Source: Stenotrophomonas maltophilia
GTDB taxonomy: Bacteria; Pseudomonadota; Gammaproteobacteria; Xanthomonadales; Xanthomonadaceae
NCBI RefSeq assembly: GCF_002799245.1
Contig: NZ_NEQV01000010.1
Coordinates: 40,656-104,655 of the forward strand
DNA length: 64,000 nt
Direction of reading: 5' to 3'
The translations under genes were made by a program, and so were the position numbers. Under the pieces are notes generated by a model. It did not search any database. It was not told the origin of the DNA and saw only the letters and a list, made by a program, of their open reading frames with translations. Of this stretch, positions 19,543-28,992 are shown one piece after another. Within the stretch, counting starts at the first letter, position 1; every line of letters begins with the position of its first letter.

Positions 19543-20487
19543 CTACCCCTCGTTGGCGACGCCGTGCGGTACGTGGCCGGCCGCCACATGCTCGCGGGCG
19601 CTGTCGATGTTGTGCTGTGAATCATCGAAGAAGATGTCGGCGCCGAACGCCCGCAGGAACGGTCCCTTGTGGCGGCCACCGAGGAACAGCGCTTCGTCCA
19701 GGCGCACGCCCCACTCACGCAGGGTGCGGATCACCCGCTCATGCGCCGGCGCCGACCGCGCGGTGACCAGCGCGGTGCGGATCGGCGCGCTCTCGCCGGC
19801 CGGGAACACTTCCTGCAGCGTGTGCAGGGCCGACAGGAAGCCGCGGAACGGGCCGCCGCTGAGCGGCTCGCGGGCGCGCTCGCGTTCATGGCGGCCAAAG
19901 GCTTCCACGCCCTGCTCGCGCGAAATGCGTTCACTCTCGTCGCCGAAGATCACCGCGTCCCCGTCGAAGGCAATGCGCAGCTGGCCGGCCGGGCGACCGG
20001 TATCGATCTGGTCGGCCGCTGCCGCGGCGGTCTCGCCCGGCGGCTTGGGCAGGATGGTCGCCGCCGCAATGCCATGGCGCAGCGCGCTGCGCACCGATTC
20101 CGGGTTGGCCGACAGGAACAGGTCGGTGCCGAACGGCTTCACGTACGGCCAGGTCGGTTCGCCGGCGGTGAACGTCGCGCGGATGATGCCCAGGCCGTAG
20201 TGCTGGATCGAATTGAAGATGCGCAGGCCGGTATCGGCCGAATTGCGCGACAGCAGGATCACCTCGACCCGCGGGTTCTCCGGGCTGGCGCCCTGGTTCA
20301 GCGCCAACAGCTTGCGCACCACGGGAAAGGCCACGCCGGGCCCGAGGATGTCGTCCTCATGCTGGCGCTGGAATTCGGCATAGGCCGCCACGCCATCGCT
20401 CTCGAACAGCGCGTGGCTTTCTTCGAGATCGAACAGCGCGCGCGAGGTCACCGCGACGGTCAGCAAACGGGGGGAGTTGTCGCCCAT
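19543..20487 (-). CDS. Cytosolic 5'-nucleotidase family protein
   Basis: The 314-aa protein matches the bacterial 5'-nucleotidase family of the HAD superfamily: N-terminal LTVAVTSRALFDLEESH, VEVILLSRNSADTGLRIFNS, RIAFDGDAVIFGDESER and the C-terminal FFDDSQHNIDSA. It should dephosphorylate nucleoside monophosphates; the exact substrate is not clear. The start is the ATG at 20485-20487 (MGDNSPRLL); an ATG 17 codons upstream reaches into nadK. nadK lies 47 bp upstream on the same strand, so the two are probably cotranscribed. Confidence 0.88.
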   Translation of the reverse strand: MGDNSPRLLTVAVTSRALFDLEESHALFESDGVAAYAEFQRQHEDDILGPGVAFPVVRKLLALNQGASPENPRVEVILLSRNSADTGLRIFNSIQHYGLGIIRATFTAGEPTWPYVKPFGTDLFLSANPESVRSALRHGIAAATILPKPPGETAAAAADQIDTGRPAGQLRIAFDGDAVIFGDESERISREQGVEAFGRHERERAREPLSGGPFRGFLSALHTLQEVFPAGESAPIRTALVTARSAPAHERVIRTLREWGVRLDEALFLGGRHKGPFLRAFGADIFFDDSQHNIDSAREHVAAGHVPHGVANEG

Positions 20488-20534
20488 CGGTGGGGGTCCT
20501 TCAAGCGGTCGGCGGGGCCGGCCGCCCATTGTCC

Positions 20535-21308
20535 TCAAAAAACGAACTGTTCGCTCAGGATCCGGTCTTCCAGGTTGTGCTCCGGGTCGAACAGCAGGGT
20601 CACGCGGCGGTCCTTCGACTCGCGGATGGTCACCTCGACCACATCGCGGGTTTCGTGCGAATCAGCGGTGACGCTGACCGGGCGCTTGTACGGATCAAGC
20701 ACGCGGAAGCGCACTTCGGTGTCGGCCTTGAGGATCGCGCCGCGCCAGCGACGCGGCCGATAAGGTGCCAATGGCGTCAGCGCGATGGTATGCGAGCCCA
20801 GCGGCAGCACCGGGCCGTGCGCGGAATAGTTGTAGGCGGTGCTGCCGGCCGGGGTGGCCACCAGCACGCCGTCACCGATCAGCTCGGCCACGCGCTCCTG
20901 GCCGTTGAGGTCGATGCCGATATGCGCCGCCTGCCGGGTCTGCCGCAGCAACGAGACATCGTTGTAGGCCAGTGACCCGGTACTGGTGCCGGACTCGGTC
21001 AGCGCCACCATTTCCAGCGGGCGCAGGTTGGCCGGTTCGGCGCGCGCGATGCGGGCCTGCACGTCATCGTCGCCACGGTACTGGTTCATCAGGAAGCCGA
21101 CCGTGCCCAGCTTCATGCCGAACACCGGCTTGCCCAGGTGCCCATGCCGATGCAGGGTCTGCAGCATGAAGCCGTCGCCCCCCAGCGGGCACAGCACGTC
21201 GGCCTGCTCCGGCGCGTGATCGCCATAACGCGAAACCATCGCCGCGCGGGCCATCTGCGCGGGTTCGGTGGTGCTGGCCAGGAAAGCGATGCGGGGGGTG
21301 TCGCTCAT
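20535..21308 (-). CDS. nadK: NAD kinase
   Basis: Phosphorylates NAD+ to NADP+. The 257-aa protein has the GGDG motif at 43-46 (LGGDGFML), the NE/D-like AYNDVSL and the TPAGSTAYNYSAHGP loop. It is shorter than E. coli NadK (292) but normal for Xanthomonadaceae. The start is the ATG at 21306-21308 (MSDTPRIAF); the frame is open upstream into a REP element. Confidence 0.95.
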   Translation of the reverse strand: MSDTPRIAFLASTTEPAQMARAAMVSRYGDHAPEQADVLCPLGGDGFMLQTLHRHGHLGKPVFGMKLGTVGFLMNQYRGDDDVQARIARAEPANLRPLEMVALTESGTSTGSLAYNDVSLLRQTRQAAHIGIDLNGQERVAELIGDGVLVATPAGSTAYNYSAHGPVLPLGSHTIALTPLAPYRPRRWRGAILKADTEVRFRVLDPYKRPVSVTADSHETRDVVEVTIRESKDRRVTLLFDPEHNLEDRILSEQFVF

Positions 21309-21347
21309 CGGTGGATCCGGGTGGGTGTGCCAGCAAGAGCATACCCG

Positions 21348-21420
21348 GTAGTGCCGGCCGCTGGCCGTCAGCTGCACCCGGTTGCGGTTCATGCGGTTGC
21401 CGGCCAGCGGCCGGCACTAC
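21348..21420. repeat. SMAG inverted pair upstream of nadK
   Basis: GTAGTGCCGGCCGCTGGCCG and the inverse copy ending GCCGGCCAGCGGCCGGCACTAC face each other across about 30 bp. The second half of this pair is included in the tandem duplication that follows. Confidence 0.85.
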
Positions 21421-21432
21421 CAGGCAATGCAG

Positions 21433-21458
21433 AACGGCCCCGCTTTCGCGGGGCCGTT
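21433..21458. terminator. GC-rich hairpin, first copy
   Basis: AACGGCCCCGC-TTTC-GCGGGGCCGTT forms an 11-bp perfect stem. It lies downstream of gdh on the minus strand. There is no strong T-run, so it is a terminator-like hairpin only. Confidence 0.45.
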
Positions 21459-21668
21459 CCTCCAACTGCTGCAGATCAGGAGCCCCCCCTGAGTCAGGGG
21501 GGCGCGCCAACGGCGCGGGGGTCTGGGAGCACGGTTGGCATGGGGCCCACGGTTTGCAGAGCAAACCGTGGGGCGTCAGCGCGAATGCGCTTACGCACCA
21601 TGCGCGGCCAGAGCCGGTTGCGGTTCATGCGGTTGCCGGCCAGCGGCCGGCACTACCAGGCAATGCAG

Positions 21669-21694
21669 AACGGCCCCGCTTTCGCGGGGCCGTT
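21669..21694. terminator. GC-rich hairpin, second copy
   Basis: Identical to the hairpin 236 bp earlier, as part of the tandem duplication. This copy is the one nearer the gdh stop codon and would be met first by transcripts from gdh. Confidence 0.45.
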
Positions 21695-21825
21695 CCTCCA
21701 ACTGCTGCAGATCAGGAGCCCCCCTGAGTCAGGGGGGCGCGCCAACGGCGCGGGGGTCTGGGAGCACGGTTGGCATGGGGCCCACGGTTTGCAGAGCAAA
21801 CCGTGGGGCGTGAGCGCGAATGCGC

Positions 21826-24800
21826 TTACGCACCATGCGCGGCCAGCTGGCCCAGGCGCTGGACCGCGACCGAGACGGTCGGGTAGTCCAGGGTCTTCTG
21901 CTCGGCCAGTTCGGCCAGCATTGCCAGGGTGAAGCGCAGGCTGTTGTCATCACGGCCCATCCAGGCCGCCACCTTGGCTTCAGCACTGCCACCCTTGGTG
22001 CCCAGCACCTGGCCGGCCAGGTTGCGGTGGTTGGCAGCCAGCTCATCACGCAGCACGCCACGTGCCACGGCGTGCCAGCGGCCATTGACCTCCAGCGCAT
22101 CGACCTGCTCGAACAGCCACGGCAGCTGCAGGGCATCGCCCAGGCGGAAGTGGACCTTGGACACGTCGACCGGCTTCAGCTTGCGGGTACGGGCCAGTTC
22201 GATGATGTCGAACGCCGGCTCCAGGAAGTGCAGCTCGGCCAGCTGCTGCGCCAGTGCGGACGGCAGGCCCTTTTCCTTCCACTCGGCCACCAGGGCTTCG
22301 TAGGTCGGACGCTGCGAATCCGGCAGCACACCCGAAGCAACGCGGATGTCGTTGAACGGGCCCTGGTAGCGGTTGACCGCTTCAGTGATGCCCGGCATCG
22401 CGCCCGGGCGCGACAGCAGCCAGCGCACGAACGAACGCTGCAGCTTCCAGATCACTTCCAGTGCATCGATCTGCACCGACTCCGGCACCTTGCCGTCGAG
22501 GGCATCGATCTGCGCCCACAGCGCGCGTGCATCCAGCGTTTCGCGGCTGATGGTGTAGGCCTTGGCGACCTCGGCGATGGAGCGGCCGGTGTCTTCCTGC
22601 ATGCGCATCAGGAAGGTGGCGCCCATGCGGTTGATGGTCTGGTTGGTCACGGCCGTGGCGATGATTTCGCGCTTCAGGCGGTGACGCTCCATCGCGTCGG
22701 CGTACTTCTTCTGCAGCGGGGTCGGGAAGTAGCGCTGCAGTTCCTTGGACAGGTACGGATCTTCCGGGATGTCCGAGTCCAGCAGCTGGGCGAACGCCAC
22801 CAGCTTGGAGTAGGACAGCAGCACCGACAGTTCCGGACGGGTCAGGCCCTGGCCGCGTGCCTTGCGCTGGGACAGCTCGGCGTCGGACGGCAGGAACTCG
22901 ATCTGGCGATCAAGCAGGCCCTGCTGTTCCAGGGTACGGATGAAGTGCTGCTTGGAACCCAGGCGCTTGACCGCCATCCGCTCCATCAGGCTCAGCGCCT
23001 GGTTCTGGCGGTAGTTGTCGTTGAGCACCAGCTCGGCGACTTCATCGGTCATCGAGGCCAGCAGCTTGTTGCGCTGCTCGACGGTCAGCTTCTTGGCCCG
23101 CACCACATCATTGAGCAGGATCTTGATGTTGACTTCATGGTCGGAGGTGTCGACACCGGCCGAGTTGTCGATGAAGTCGGTGTTGAGCAGCACACCGGCC
23201 TGGGCAGCTTCGATGCGGCCCAGCTGGGTCATGCCCAGGTTGCCGCCCTCGCCCACCACCTTGCAGCGCAGCTCGCCACCGTTCACGCGCAGGGCGTTGT
23301 TGGCGCGGTCGCCGACATCGCTGTGCTGCTCGCTGGCGGCCTTGACGTAGGTACCGATGCCGCCATTCCACAGCAGGTCGACCGGCGCCTTCAGGATCGC
23401 GCTCATCAGATCGTTCGGCGACAGCGCCTTGACGTTCTCGTCCAGGCCCAGCGCTTCACGCACCTGCGGGGTGATCTCGATCGACTTCAGGGTACGCGGG
23501 AAGATGCCGCCGCCCTTGCTGATCAGCATGGCATCGTAGTCTGCCCAGCTCGAACGCGGCACGGTGAACAGGCGCTCACGCTCGACGAACGTGGTGGCCG
23601 AATCCGGGTTCGGGTCCAGGAAGATGTGGCGGTGGTCGAACGCGGCCACCAGGCGGATGTGGCGCGACAGCAGCATGCCGTTGCCGAACACGTCGCCGGA
23701 CATGTCGCCGACGCCGACCGCGGTGAAGTCCTGGCTCTGGCTGTCACGGCCCAGCGCACGGAAGTGGCGCTTGACCGATTCCCACGCACCGCGTGCGGTG
23801 ATGCCCATGCCCTTGTGGTCGTAACCAACCGAACCACCGGAGGCGAACGCATCGCCCATCCAGAAGCCGTGCGCGATGGCCAGGCCGTTGGCGATGTCGG
23901 AGAAGGTCGCGGTGCCCTTGTCGGCGGCCACCACCAGGTACGGATCGTCCATGTCGTGGCGCACGACATCCACCGGCGGCACGATCTTGTTGTTGACGAT
24001 GTTGTCGGTGATGTCCAGCAGGCCCTGGATGAACAGCTTGTAGCAGGCCACGCCGTTGGCGAAGACCGCGTCGCGGTCGCCGTTCACCGGCGGGGTCTTG
24101 GCGAAGAAGCCACCCTTCGCGCCGACCGGCACGATGACGGTGTTCTTGACCATCTGTGCCTTGACCAGGCCGAGCACTTCGGTACGGAAGTCTTCACGAC
24201 GATCCGACCAGCGCAGGCCGCCACGGGCAACCGCGCCGAAGCGCAGGTGGGTACCTTCCACGCGCGGGCCGTAGACGAAGATTTCGCGGTACGGACGCGG
24301 CTTCGGCAGGTCCGGCACCAGCGCCGAATCGAACTTGAAGCTGATGACATGGCCGTGCTGGCCGTTGGCATCGGTCTGGTAGTAGCTGGTACGCAGGGTA
24401 GCGTCGATCACGCCCATGAACGAGCGCAGGATGCGGTCCTCGTCCAGGCTCGACACGCGGTCCATCAGCTTCAGCAGCGCATCGCGCGCGGCCTGCATCT
24501 GCGCGTCACGGTCACCCTTGCGCGCATCGACCACGGTCTTGAGCACCTTCAGGGTGGCGTCGTCACCCGCCGCCAGCACATCGAAGTGGGCCTTCAGCTG
24601 GGCCTGGCCGGCAGCGATGTCGTCCTTGCCTTCGTGGCCGGTGGCCGGATCGAAGCGGGCTTCGAACAGCTCGACCAGCAGGCGGGCCAGCAGCGGGTAA
24701 CGGGCGAAGGTGCCTTCCACGTAGGCCTGCGAGAACGGCACGCCGGTCTGCAGCAGGTACTTGCAGTAGCCGCGCAGCATGGCGACCTGGCGCCAGTGCA

Positions 24801-26802
24801 GGCCGGCGGCCAGCACCAGGCGGTTGAAGCCGTCGTTCTCGGCATCGCCGTGCCAGACGCGGGCGAAGGTCTCGCCGAAGGCTTCATCGACACGGGCGGC
24901 ATCGATCGCGCCGGCGGTCGATTCGACCTCGAAGTCCTGCACGTACACCGGGGCGTTGTCGACCGACAGGCGGTACGGACGCTCGGCGATCACGCGCAGG
25001 CCCATGTTTTCCATCATCGGCAGCGCGTCCGACAGCGGAATGTCGTCCAGTTGGCGATACAGCTTCAGGCGCAGGCCGTCGCCGCTTTCGCGCGGCACCG
25101 CCTGCAGGCTCAGGCGCAGGTCATCCGGGCCGGTCAGGGCGTCGAGCTGGCTGACATCGTTGGCGGCAACAGCAGTGCTGTTGTCTTCGATGTAGCCGGC
25201 CGGCAGCGCCTTGCCGATGCGGGCGGCGATGCGCAGGCCTTCGGTCTCGCCGTGGCGGGTCACCAGCGCTTCGCGCAGGTCGTCCTGCCAGTTGCGCAGC
25301 ACCTGGGCCAGCTTCTGCTCCAGTTCGGCGGTATCCACGTCGAGCATCTCACCCGGCTTCGGGCGCACGATCAGGTGCACCTGGGCCAGCGGCGACTCGC
25401 CCAGCACCACCGAGCTGTCGACGTACTCGCCGTGCAGCGCTTCCTTCAGCATCGCTTCGATGCGCAGGCGCACGTCGGTATTGAAGCGCTCACGCGGCAG
25501 GTAGACCAGCGCGGAGATGAAACGGCTGTACTTGTCGCGGCGCAGGAACAGGCGGCTGCGCACGCGCTCCTGCAGGCCCAGCACGCCCATCGCGGTGCGG
25601 AACAGTTCGTCCTCGCTGGACTGGAACAGTTCTTCGCGCGGCAGGGTTTCCAGGATATGGCGCAGGGCCTTGCCACTGTGGCTGGCCGGGGCCAGGCCCG
25701 ACTGCTTCATCACATGCTCGTGGCGCTGGCGCACCAGCGGGATTTCCCACGGGCGACGGTTGTAGGCACTGGAGGTGAACAGGCCGAGGAAGCGCTGCTC
25801 GCCGATGATCTTGCCCTTGGCGTCGAATTCCAGCACGCCGATGTAATCCATGTAGCCGGCGCGGTGCACGCGCGAACGGGCATTGGTCTTGGTCAGGATC
25901 AGCGCGTCCTTCAAGCCGGACGTGGCATTCAGGCCCTGCGCGGCCAGGGTCTTGACCGGACGGGCGGCAGACTTGTCCTTGCCGCGCATCAGGCCCAGGC
26001 CGGTGTCGTTCAGCGGCGCCAGAACCTCTTCCTTGCCCTGCTTCTCGACGCGGTACTCGCGGTAGCCGAAGAAGGTGAAGTGGTTGTCGGCGGCCCAGCG
26101 CAGGAACTCCTGCGCTTCCTTGCGCGACGCGTCGTCGACCGGCAGCTGGCGGCTGCCCAGGTCGTCGGCCAGCGCCAGCGCCTTGTCCTTCATCGGCTGC
26201 CAGTCGCGCACGATCGCACGCACTTCGTCCAGCGCCTTGTTGATGGCCTGTTCGATGGCGGCCATGGCTTCGGCCGGCTGGCGGTCGATTTCCAGCAGCA
26301 TCACCGACTCGGTATCACCTTCGCCGACCTTGACCAGCTTGCCGGCCTTGTCGCGGGTGAAGCGCAGCACCGGGTGGCCCAGCACGTGGACACCCACGCC
26401 CTGCTCGGCCAGCGACATGGTGACGGTATCGACCAGGAACGGCATGTCGTCATTGACGATCTGCAGCACGGTGTGCGGCGATTCCCAACCGTTGGCCTTC
26501 GCGGTCGGATTGAACACGCGGACGTTGGCCTTGCCGGCCTTGCGGGCACGGGCGAATTCCAGCGTCTCAGCCGCGAGAGCGGCCCACTCTTCAGCGCTGT
26601 GGTGCGGGAACTCGTCCGACTCCATGCGCTTGTAGAAGTCGGTGGCGAAAGCCACCGCTTCGGCCTGTGCGGCCGCGGGGTAGCGCTTGCGCAATGCCGT
26701 GTACACCGGCTCCAGGGAGAAACCAGCGGTCACTGCGACCTCCGACTCTGCTGGTTTGGTCTTGTTTTTCACGGTCTTGGCTGCGGTTTTTTGCGGTTTC
26801 AT
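21826..26802 (-). CDS. NAD-specific glutamate dehydrogenase, large (about 180 kDa) class
   Basis: Deaminates glutamate to 2-oxoglutarate with NAD+, mainly in catabolism. At 1658 aa it belongs to the large GDH class, which has long N- and C-terminal regulatory extensions. The catalytic core shows HLRFGAVARGGLRWSDR, EVLGLVKAQMVKN, VPVGAKGGF, NGVACYKLFIQGLLDITDN, and GNLGMTQLGRIE further on. The N-terminal region includes DMPFLVDTVTMSLAEQ. A TACAAT box lies about 40 bp upstream of the ATG on the minus strand, without a clear -35. Its last codons are duplicated downstream. The product 2-oxoglutarate feeds the sucAB-lpd complex encoded later in the window. Confidence 0.96.
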   Translation of the reverse strand: MKPQKTAAKTVKNKTKPAESEVAVTAGFSLEPVYTALRKRYPAAAQAEAVAFATDFYKRMESDEFPHHSAEEWAALAAETLEFARARKAGKANVRVFNPTAKANGWESPHTVLQIVNDDMPFLVDTVTMSLAEQGVGVHVLGHPVLRFTRDKAGKLVKVGEGDTESVMLLEIDRQPAEAMAAIEQAINKALDEVRAIVRDWQPMKDKALALADDLGSRQLPVDDASRKEAQEFLRWAADNHFTFFGYREYRVEKQGKEEVLAPLNDTGLGLMRGKDKSAARPVKTLAAQGLNATSGLKDALILTKTNARSRVHRAGYMDYIGVLEFDAKGKIIGEQRFLGLFTSSAYNRRPWEIPLVRQRHEHVMKQSGLAPASHSGKALRHILETLPREELFQSSEDELFRTAMGVLGLQERVRSRLFLRRDKYSRFISALVYLPRERFNTDVRLRIEAMLKEALHGEYVDSSVVLGESPLAQVHLIVRPKPGEMLDVDTAELEQKLAQVLRNWQDDLREALVTRHGETEGLRIAARIGKALPAGYIEDNSTAVAANDVSQLDALTGPDDLRLSLQAVPRESGDGLRLKLYRQLDDIPLSDALPMMENMGLRVIAERPYRLSVDNAPVYVQDFEVESTAGAIDAARVDEAFGETFARVWHGDAENDGFNRLVLAAGLHWRQVAMLRGYCKYLLQTGVPFSQAYVEGTFARYPLLARLLVELFEARFDPATGHEGKDDIAAGQAQLKAHFDVLAAGDDATLKVLKTVVDARKGDRDAQMQAARDALLKLMDRVSSLDEDRILRSFMGVIDATLRTSYYQTDANGQHGHVISFKFDSALVPDLPKPRPYREIFVYGPRVEGTHLRFGAVARGGLRWSDRREDFRTEVLGLVKAQMVKNTVIVPVGAKGGFFAKTPPVNGDRDAVFANGVACYKLFIQGLLDITDNIVNNKIVPPVDVVRHDMDDPYLVVAADKGTATFSDIANGLAIAHGFWMGDAFASGGSVGYDHKGMGITARGAWESVKRHFRALGRDSQSQDFTAVGVGDMSGDVFGNGMLLSRHIRLVAAFDHRHIFLDPNPDSATTFVERERLFTVPRSSWADYDAMLISKGGGIFPRTLKSIEITPQVREALGLDENVKALSPNDLMSAILKAPVDLLWNGGIGTYVKAASEQHSDVGDRANNALRVNGGELRCKVVGEGGNLGMTQLGRIEAAQAGVLLNTDFIDNSAGVDTSDHEVNIKILLNDVVRAKKLTVEQRNKLLASMTDEVAELVLNDNYRQNQALSLMERMAVKRLGSKQHFIRTLEQQGLLDRQIEFLPSDAELSQRKARGQGLTRPELSVLLSYSKLVAFAQLLDSDIPEDPYLSKELQRYFPTPLQKKYADAMERHRLKREIIATAVTNQTINRMGATFLMRMQEDTGRSIAEVAKAYTISRETLDARALWAQIDALDGKVPESVQIDALEVIWKLQRSFVRWLLSRPGAMPGITEAVNRYQGPFNDIRVASGVLPDSQRPTYEALVAEWKEKGLPSALAQQLAELHFLEPAFDIIELARTRKLKPVDVSKVHFRLGDALQLPWLFEQVDALEVNGRWHAVARGVLRDELAANHRNLAGQVLGTKGGSAEAKVAAWMGRDDNSLRFTLAMLAELAEQKTLDYPTVSVAVQRLGQLAAHGA

Positions 26803-27010
26803 GGCAGAGCGATGCGCTTGCTCAGTTGGGAAAATGAAATTGTAGCCCTACCGCACGAAAAGGCCTTGCTGCAGGACGGAATAAGCAGATTCGGGTTTGC
26901 TGCGGTTTAGACGCCTATTCAGTTCGCACCGGTATGGTGCTGGCGCCCACTTCAGCACTGCCGACAGGATCGGCAAAGCGTGTTACCGGAAGACACACGC
27001 GGCGACGCCG

Positions 27011-27709
27011 ATGCGATTCCACAATCCTGAACTGGACGGTATAGTCCACCGCGTGAACCCGGCCTACCTCCCCGTTGCCCTCGACGCGCGCGATGAGCGC
27101 GTGTTTGATGCCGTGCGCGTCCTGCTGGCCAACCAGGGCATGCAGATGAGCATGGACGCCGTCGCCCAGCAGGCCGGCTGCTCCAAGCAGACCCTGTACT
27201 CCCGCTATGGCAGCAAGCAGGAACTGCTGCGCCGGGTCATGCAAAGACATGTCGCAAACGCCACTGGAGCGATGCTGCGTGCACTCCGCAGTGACGACCT
27301 GCGTGAGAGCCTTCTGCAGTTCGCCACCGACTTCCTGGAGCACTTCAACCAACCGCACGTCGGCCAGGCCTGCCGGCTGATAGCCGCAGACGCGGCCCAT
27401 TTTCCGGAAGAAGCCCGCACGCTTTACCGGCATGGCGCCGGCGCATTGACACTTCATCTTGCTGAATGGATTGAAACCGTTTGCAGGCGCGGTCTGCTGC
27501 GGCATGACAACCCGCACTTCATGGCCGAGCTTCTATTAAGCATGATCGCCGGTCAGGATTTCGACAAACAGCGTTTCCATACCCCCCATCGTGATGACGC
27601 GCTGCTGCGTCGGCGCTGGGCAGAATTCTCCGTCGACAGCTTCCTGCGCGCCTTCGCGCCAGATCCGTCGCCGGCCCCGTCTACAAACCAACCCCGGAGT
27701 TCCTCCTGA
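27011..27709 (+). CDS. TetR-family transcriptional regulator of the adjacent RND pump (inferred)
   Basis: The 232-aa protein has a TetR helix-turn-helix in VFDAVRVLLANQGMQMSMDAV and AQQAGCSKQTLYSRYGSK, and an all-helical C-terminal ligand domain of the AefR-like type. The start is uncertain: ATG at 27011 is used here, but GTG at 27053 (VNPAYLPVALDARDERVF) would fit the family better and lies just after a TATAGT box, which would make it nearly leaderless. The stop overlaps the ATG of the membrane-fusion gene (TGATG), so regulator and pump are cotranscribed and the regulator probably represses its own operon. Confidence 0.9.
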   Translation: MRFHNPELDGIVHRVNPAYLPVALDARDERVFDAVRVLLANQGMQMSMDAVAQQAGCSKQTLYSRYGSKQELLRRVMQRHVANATGAMLRALRSDDLRESLLQFATDFLEHFNQPHVGQACRLIAADAAHFPEEARTLYRHGAGALTLHLAEWIETVCRRGLLRHDNPHFMAELLLSMIAGQDFDKQRFHTPHRDDALLRRRWAEFSVDSFLRAFAPDPSPAPSTNQPRSSS

Positions 27710-28977
27710 TGACCGCCCCACTCCGCACCCTTGCCTTGACGTGCGCCGTTGCTGTCGCTCTGGCTGCCTGCAAGAAGCCGGAACAGCAGATGCCCCCGCC
27801 GCCGGAGGTGGGCGTGATCGACGCCAAGCCGCAGACCCTGCCGCTGCAGCGCGAGCTGGTCGGGCGGCTGTCGCCGTTCCGCAGCGCCGACGTCCGCGCA
27901 CGCGTGCCCGGCGTGCTGCTCAAGCGCGTCTACCAGGAAGGCTCGCAGGTCAAGCAGGGCCAGACCCTGTTCCTGATCGACCCGGCACCGCTGCGAGCCT
28001 CGCTCAACGCCTCCGAAGCCCAGCTCGCCTCGGCCCGTGCGACCTACGCCAACGCCAAGGTCGCTGCCGACCGCGCGCGTTCGCTGGCGCCGCAGCAGTT
28101 CGTCTCCAAGGCCGACCTGGACAACGCCGAATCGGCCGAGCGCACCGCGCTGGCCGCAGTCAAGCAGGCCGAGGCATCGGTGACCTCCTCGCGCATCAGC
28201 CTGGGCTACACCGAAGTGACCGCGCCGATCAGCGGCGTGGCCAACAAGCAGCAGGTCACCGAAGGTGCGCTGGTGGGCCAGGGCGATGTGACCCTGCTGA
28301 CCACCGTCGACCAGCTCGACCCTCTGTACGTCAACTTCTCGCTGAGCGTGGATGAGCTGACCCAGCTGCGCGCGCAGCAGGCCAAGGGCGCGCTGGCGCT
28401 GTCCGGCGACGGCAAGGCCACGGTCAACGTCAAGCTGGCCGACGGCAGCACCTACGGTGAGCCGGGCACGCTGGACTTCTCCTCGACCACGGTCGACCCG
28501 GCCACCGGTGCGGTGTCGCTGCGCGCGCTGCTGCCGAACCCGCAGCAGATCCTGCTGCCGGGTGCCTTCGTCAGCTTCCAGGCCAACCTGGGCGAACGCA
28601 ACAACGCCTACCTGGTGCCGCAGCAGGCCCTGCTGCGCGATACCACCGGCGGCTACGTGATGGTGGTCGGTGCCGACGGCAAGGTCGTGCGCAAGAACGT
28701 GAAGACCGATGGCGCGCAGGGTTCCAGCTGGCTGGTCAGCGACGGCCTGGCGCCGGGCGACAAGGTGATCGTGGCCGGCGTGCAGAAGGTCAAGGAAGGT
28801 GCACCGGCGGTGGCCAAGCCGTGGACCCCGGGCCAGGACGCCAACGGCAAGCCCGCTGCAGGCGGCGCTGCACCGGCGGCGGCAGCGCCGGCCGCAGGCA
28901 AGGCACCGGCCGACGCGGCCAAGCCCGAGCAGGCCGATGCGGCCAAGCCGGCCGCCACCGATTCAGACAAGCAGTAA
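27709..28977 (+). CDS. RND efflux periplasmic adaptor (membrane fusion) lipoprotein
   Basis: The 422-aa protein connects the inner-membrane pump to an outer-membrane channel. It has a lipoprotein signal with lipobox LAAC (C21), a barrel-sandwich hybrid with RARVPGVLLKRVYQEGS and KQGQTLFLIDPAPL, a helical hairpin, LGYTEVTAPISG and the beta-barrel. The last 55 residues are an Ala/Pro/Lys-rich tail. It matches the AcrA/MexA type. The S. maltophilia genus has several Sme pumps of this kind; I cannot assign which one with certainty. Confidence 0.95.
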   Translation: MTAPLRTLALTCAVAVALAACKKPEQQMPPPPEVGVIDAKPQTLPLQRELVGRLSPFRSADVRARVPGVLLKRVYQEGSQVKQGQTLFLIDPAPLRASLNASEAQLASARATYANAKVAADRARSLAPQQFVSKADLDNAESAERTALAAVKQAEASVTSSRISLGYTEVTAPISGVANKQQVTEGALVGQGDVTLLTTVDQLDPLYVNFSLSVDELTQLRAQQAKGALALSGDGKATVNVKLADGSTYGEPGTLDFSSTTVDPATGAVSLRALLPNPQQILLPGAFVSFQANLGERNNAYLVPQQALLRDTTGGYVMVVGADGKVVRKNVKTDGAQGSSWLVSDGLAPGDKVIVAGVQKVKEGAPAVAKPWTPGQDANGKPAAGGAAPAAAAPAAGKAPADAAKPEQADAAKPAATDSDKQ

Positions 28978-28992
28978 CGGGACCCTTCCGTC

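Larger units (their letters stand above)
21377..21846. repeat. Tandem duplication, two copies of about 236 bp, overlapping the gdh 3' end
   Basis: Sequence from about 21377 to 21611 is repeated almost exactly at about 21613 to 21846 (offset 236, then 235 after a one-base change in a C run; CGTCAG versus CGTGAG near the end is the other difference I saw). Each copy holds one SMAG half, a GC-rich terminator-like hairpin, an inverted repeat CCACGGTTTGC-AGA-GCAAACCGTGG, and the last ten or so codons of gdh including its stop. Only the copy next to the gene is functional; the other is a detached gene tail. Confidence 0.9.

Noticed and set aside
21820..26910. Open frame of 1696 codons antisense to gdh
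   Set aside because: It mirrors the real 1658-aa NAD-GDH on the minus strand. Long antisense frames are expected at this GC content; the product is low-complexity (Gln, His, Arg rich) and has no domain.
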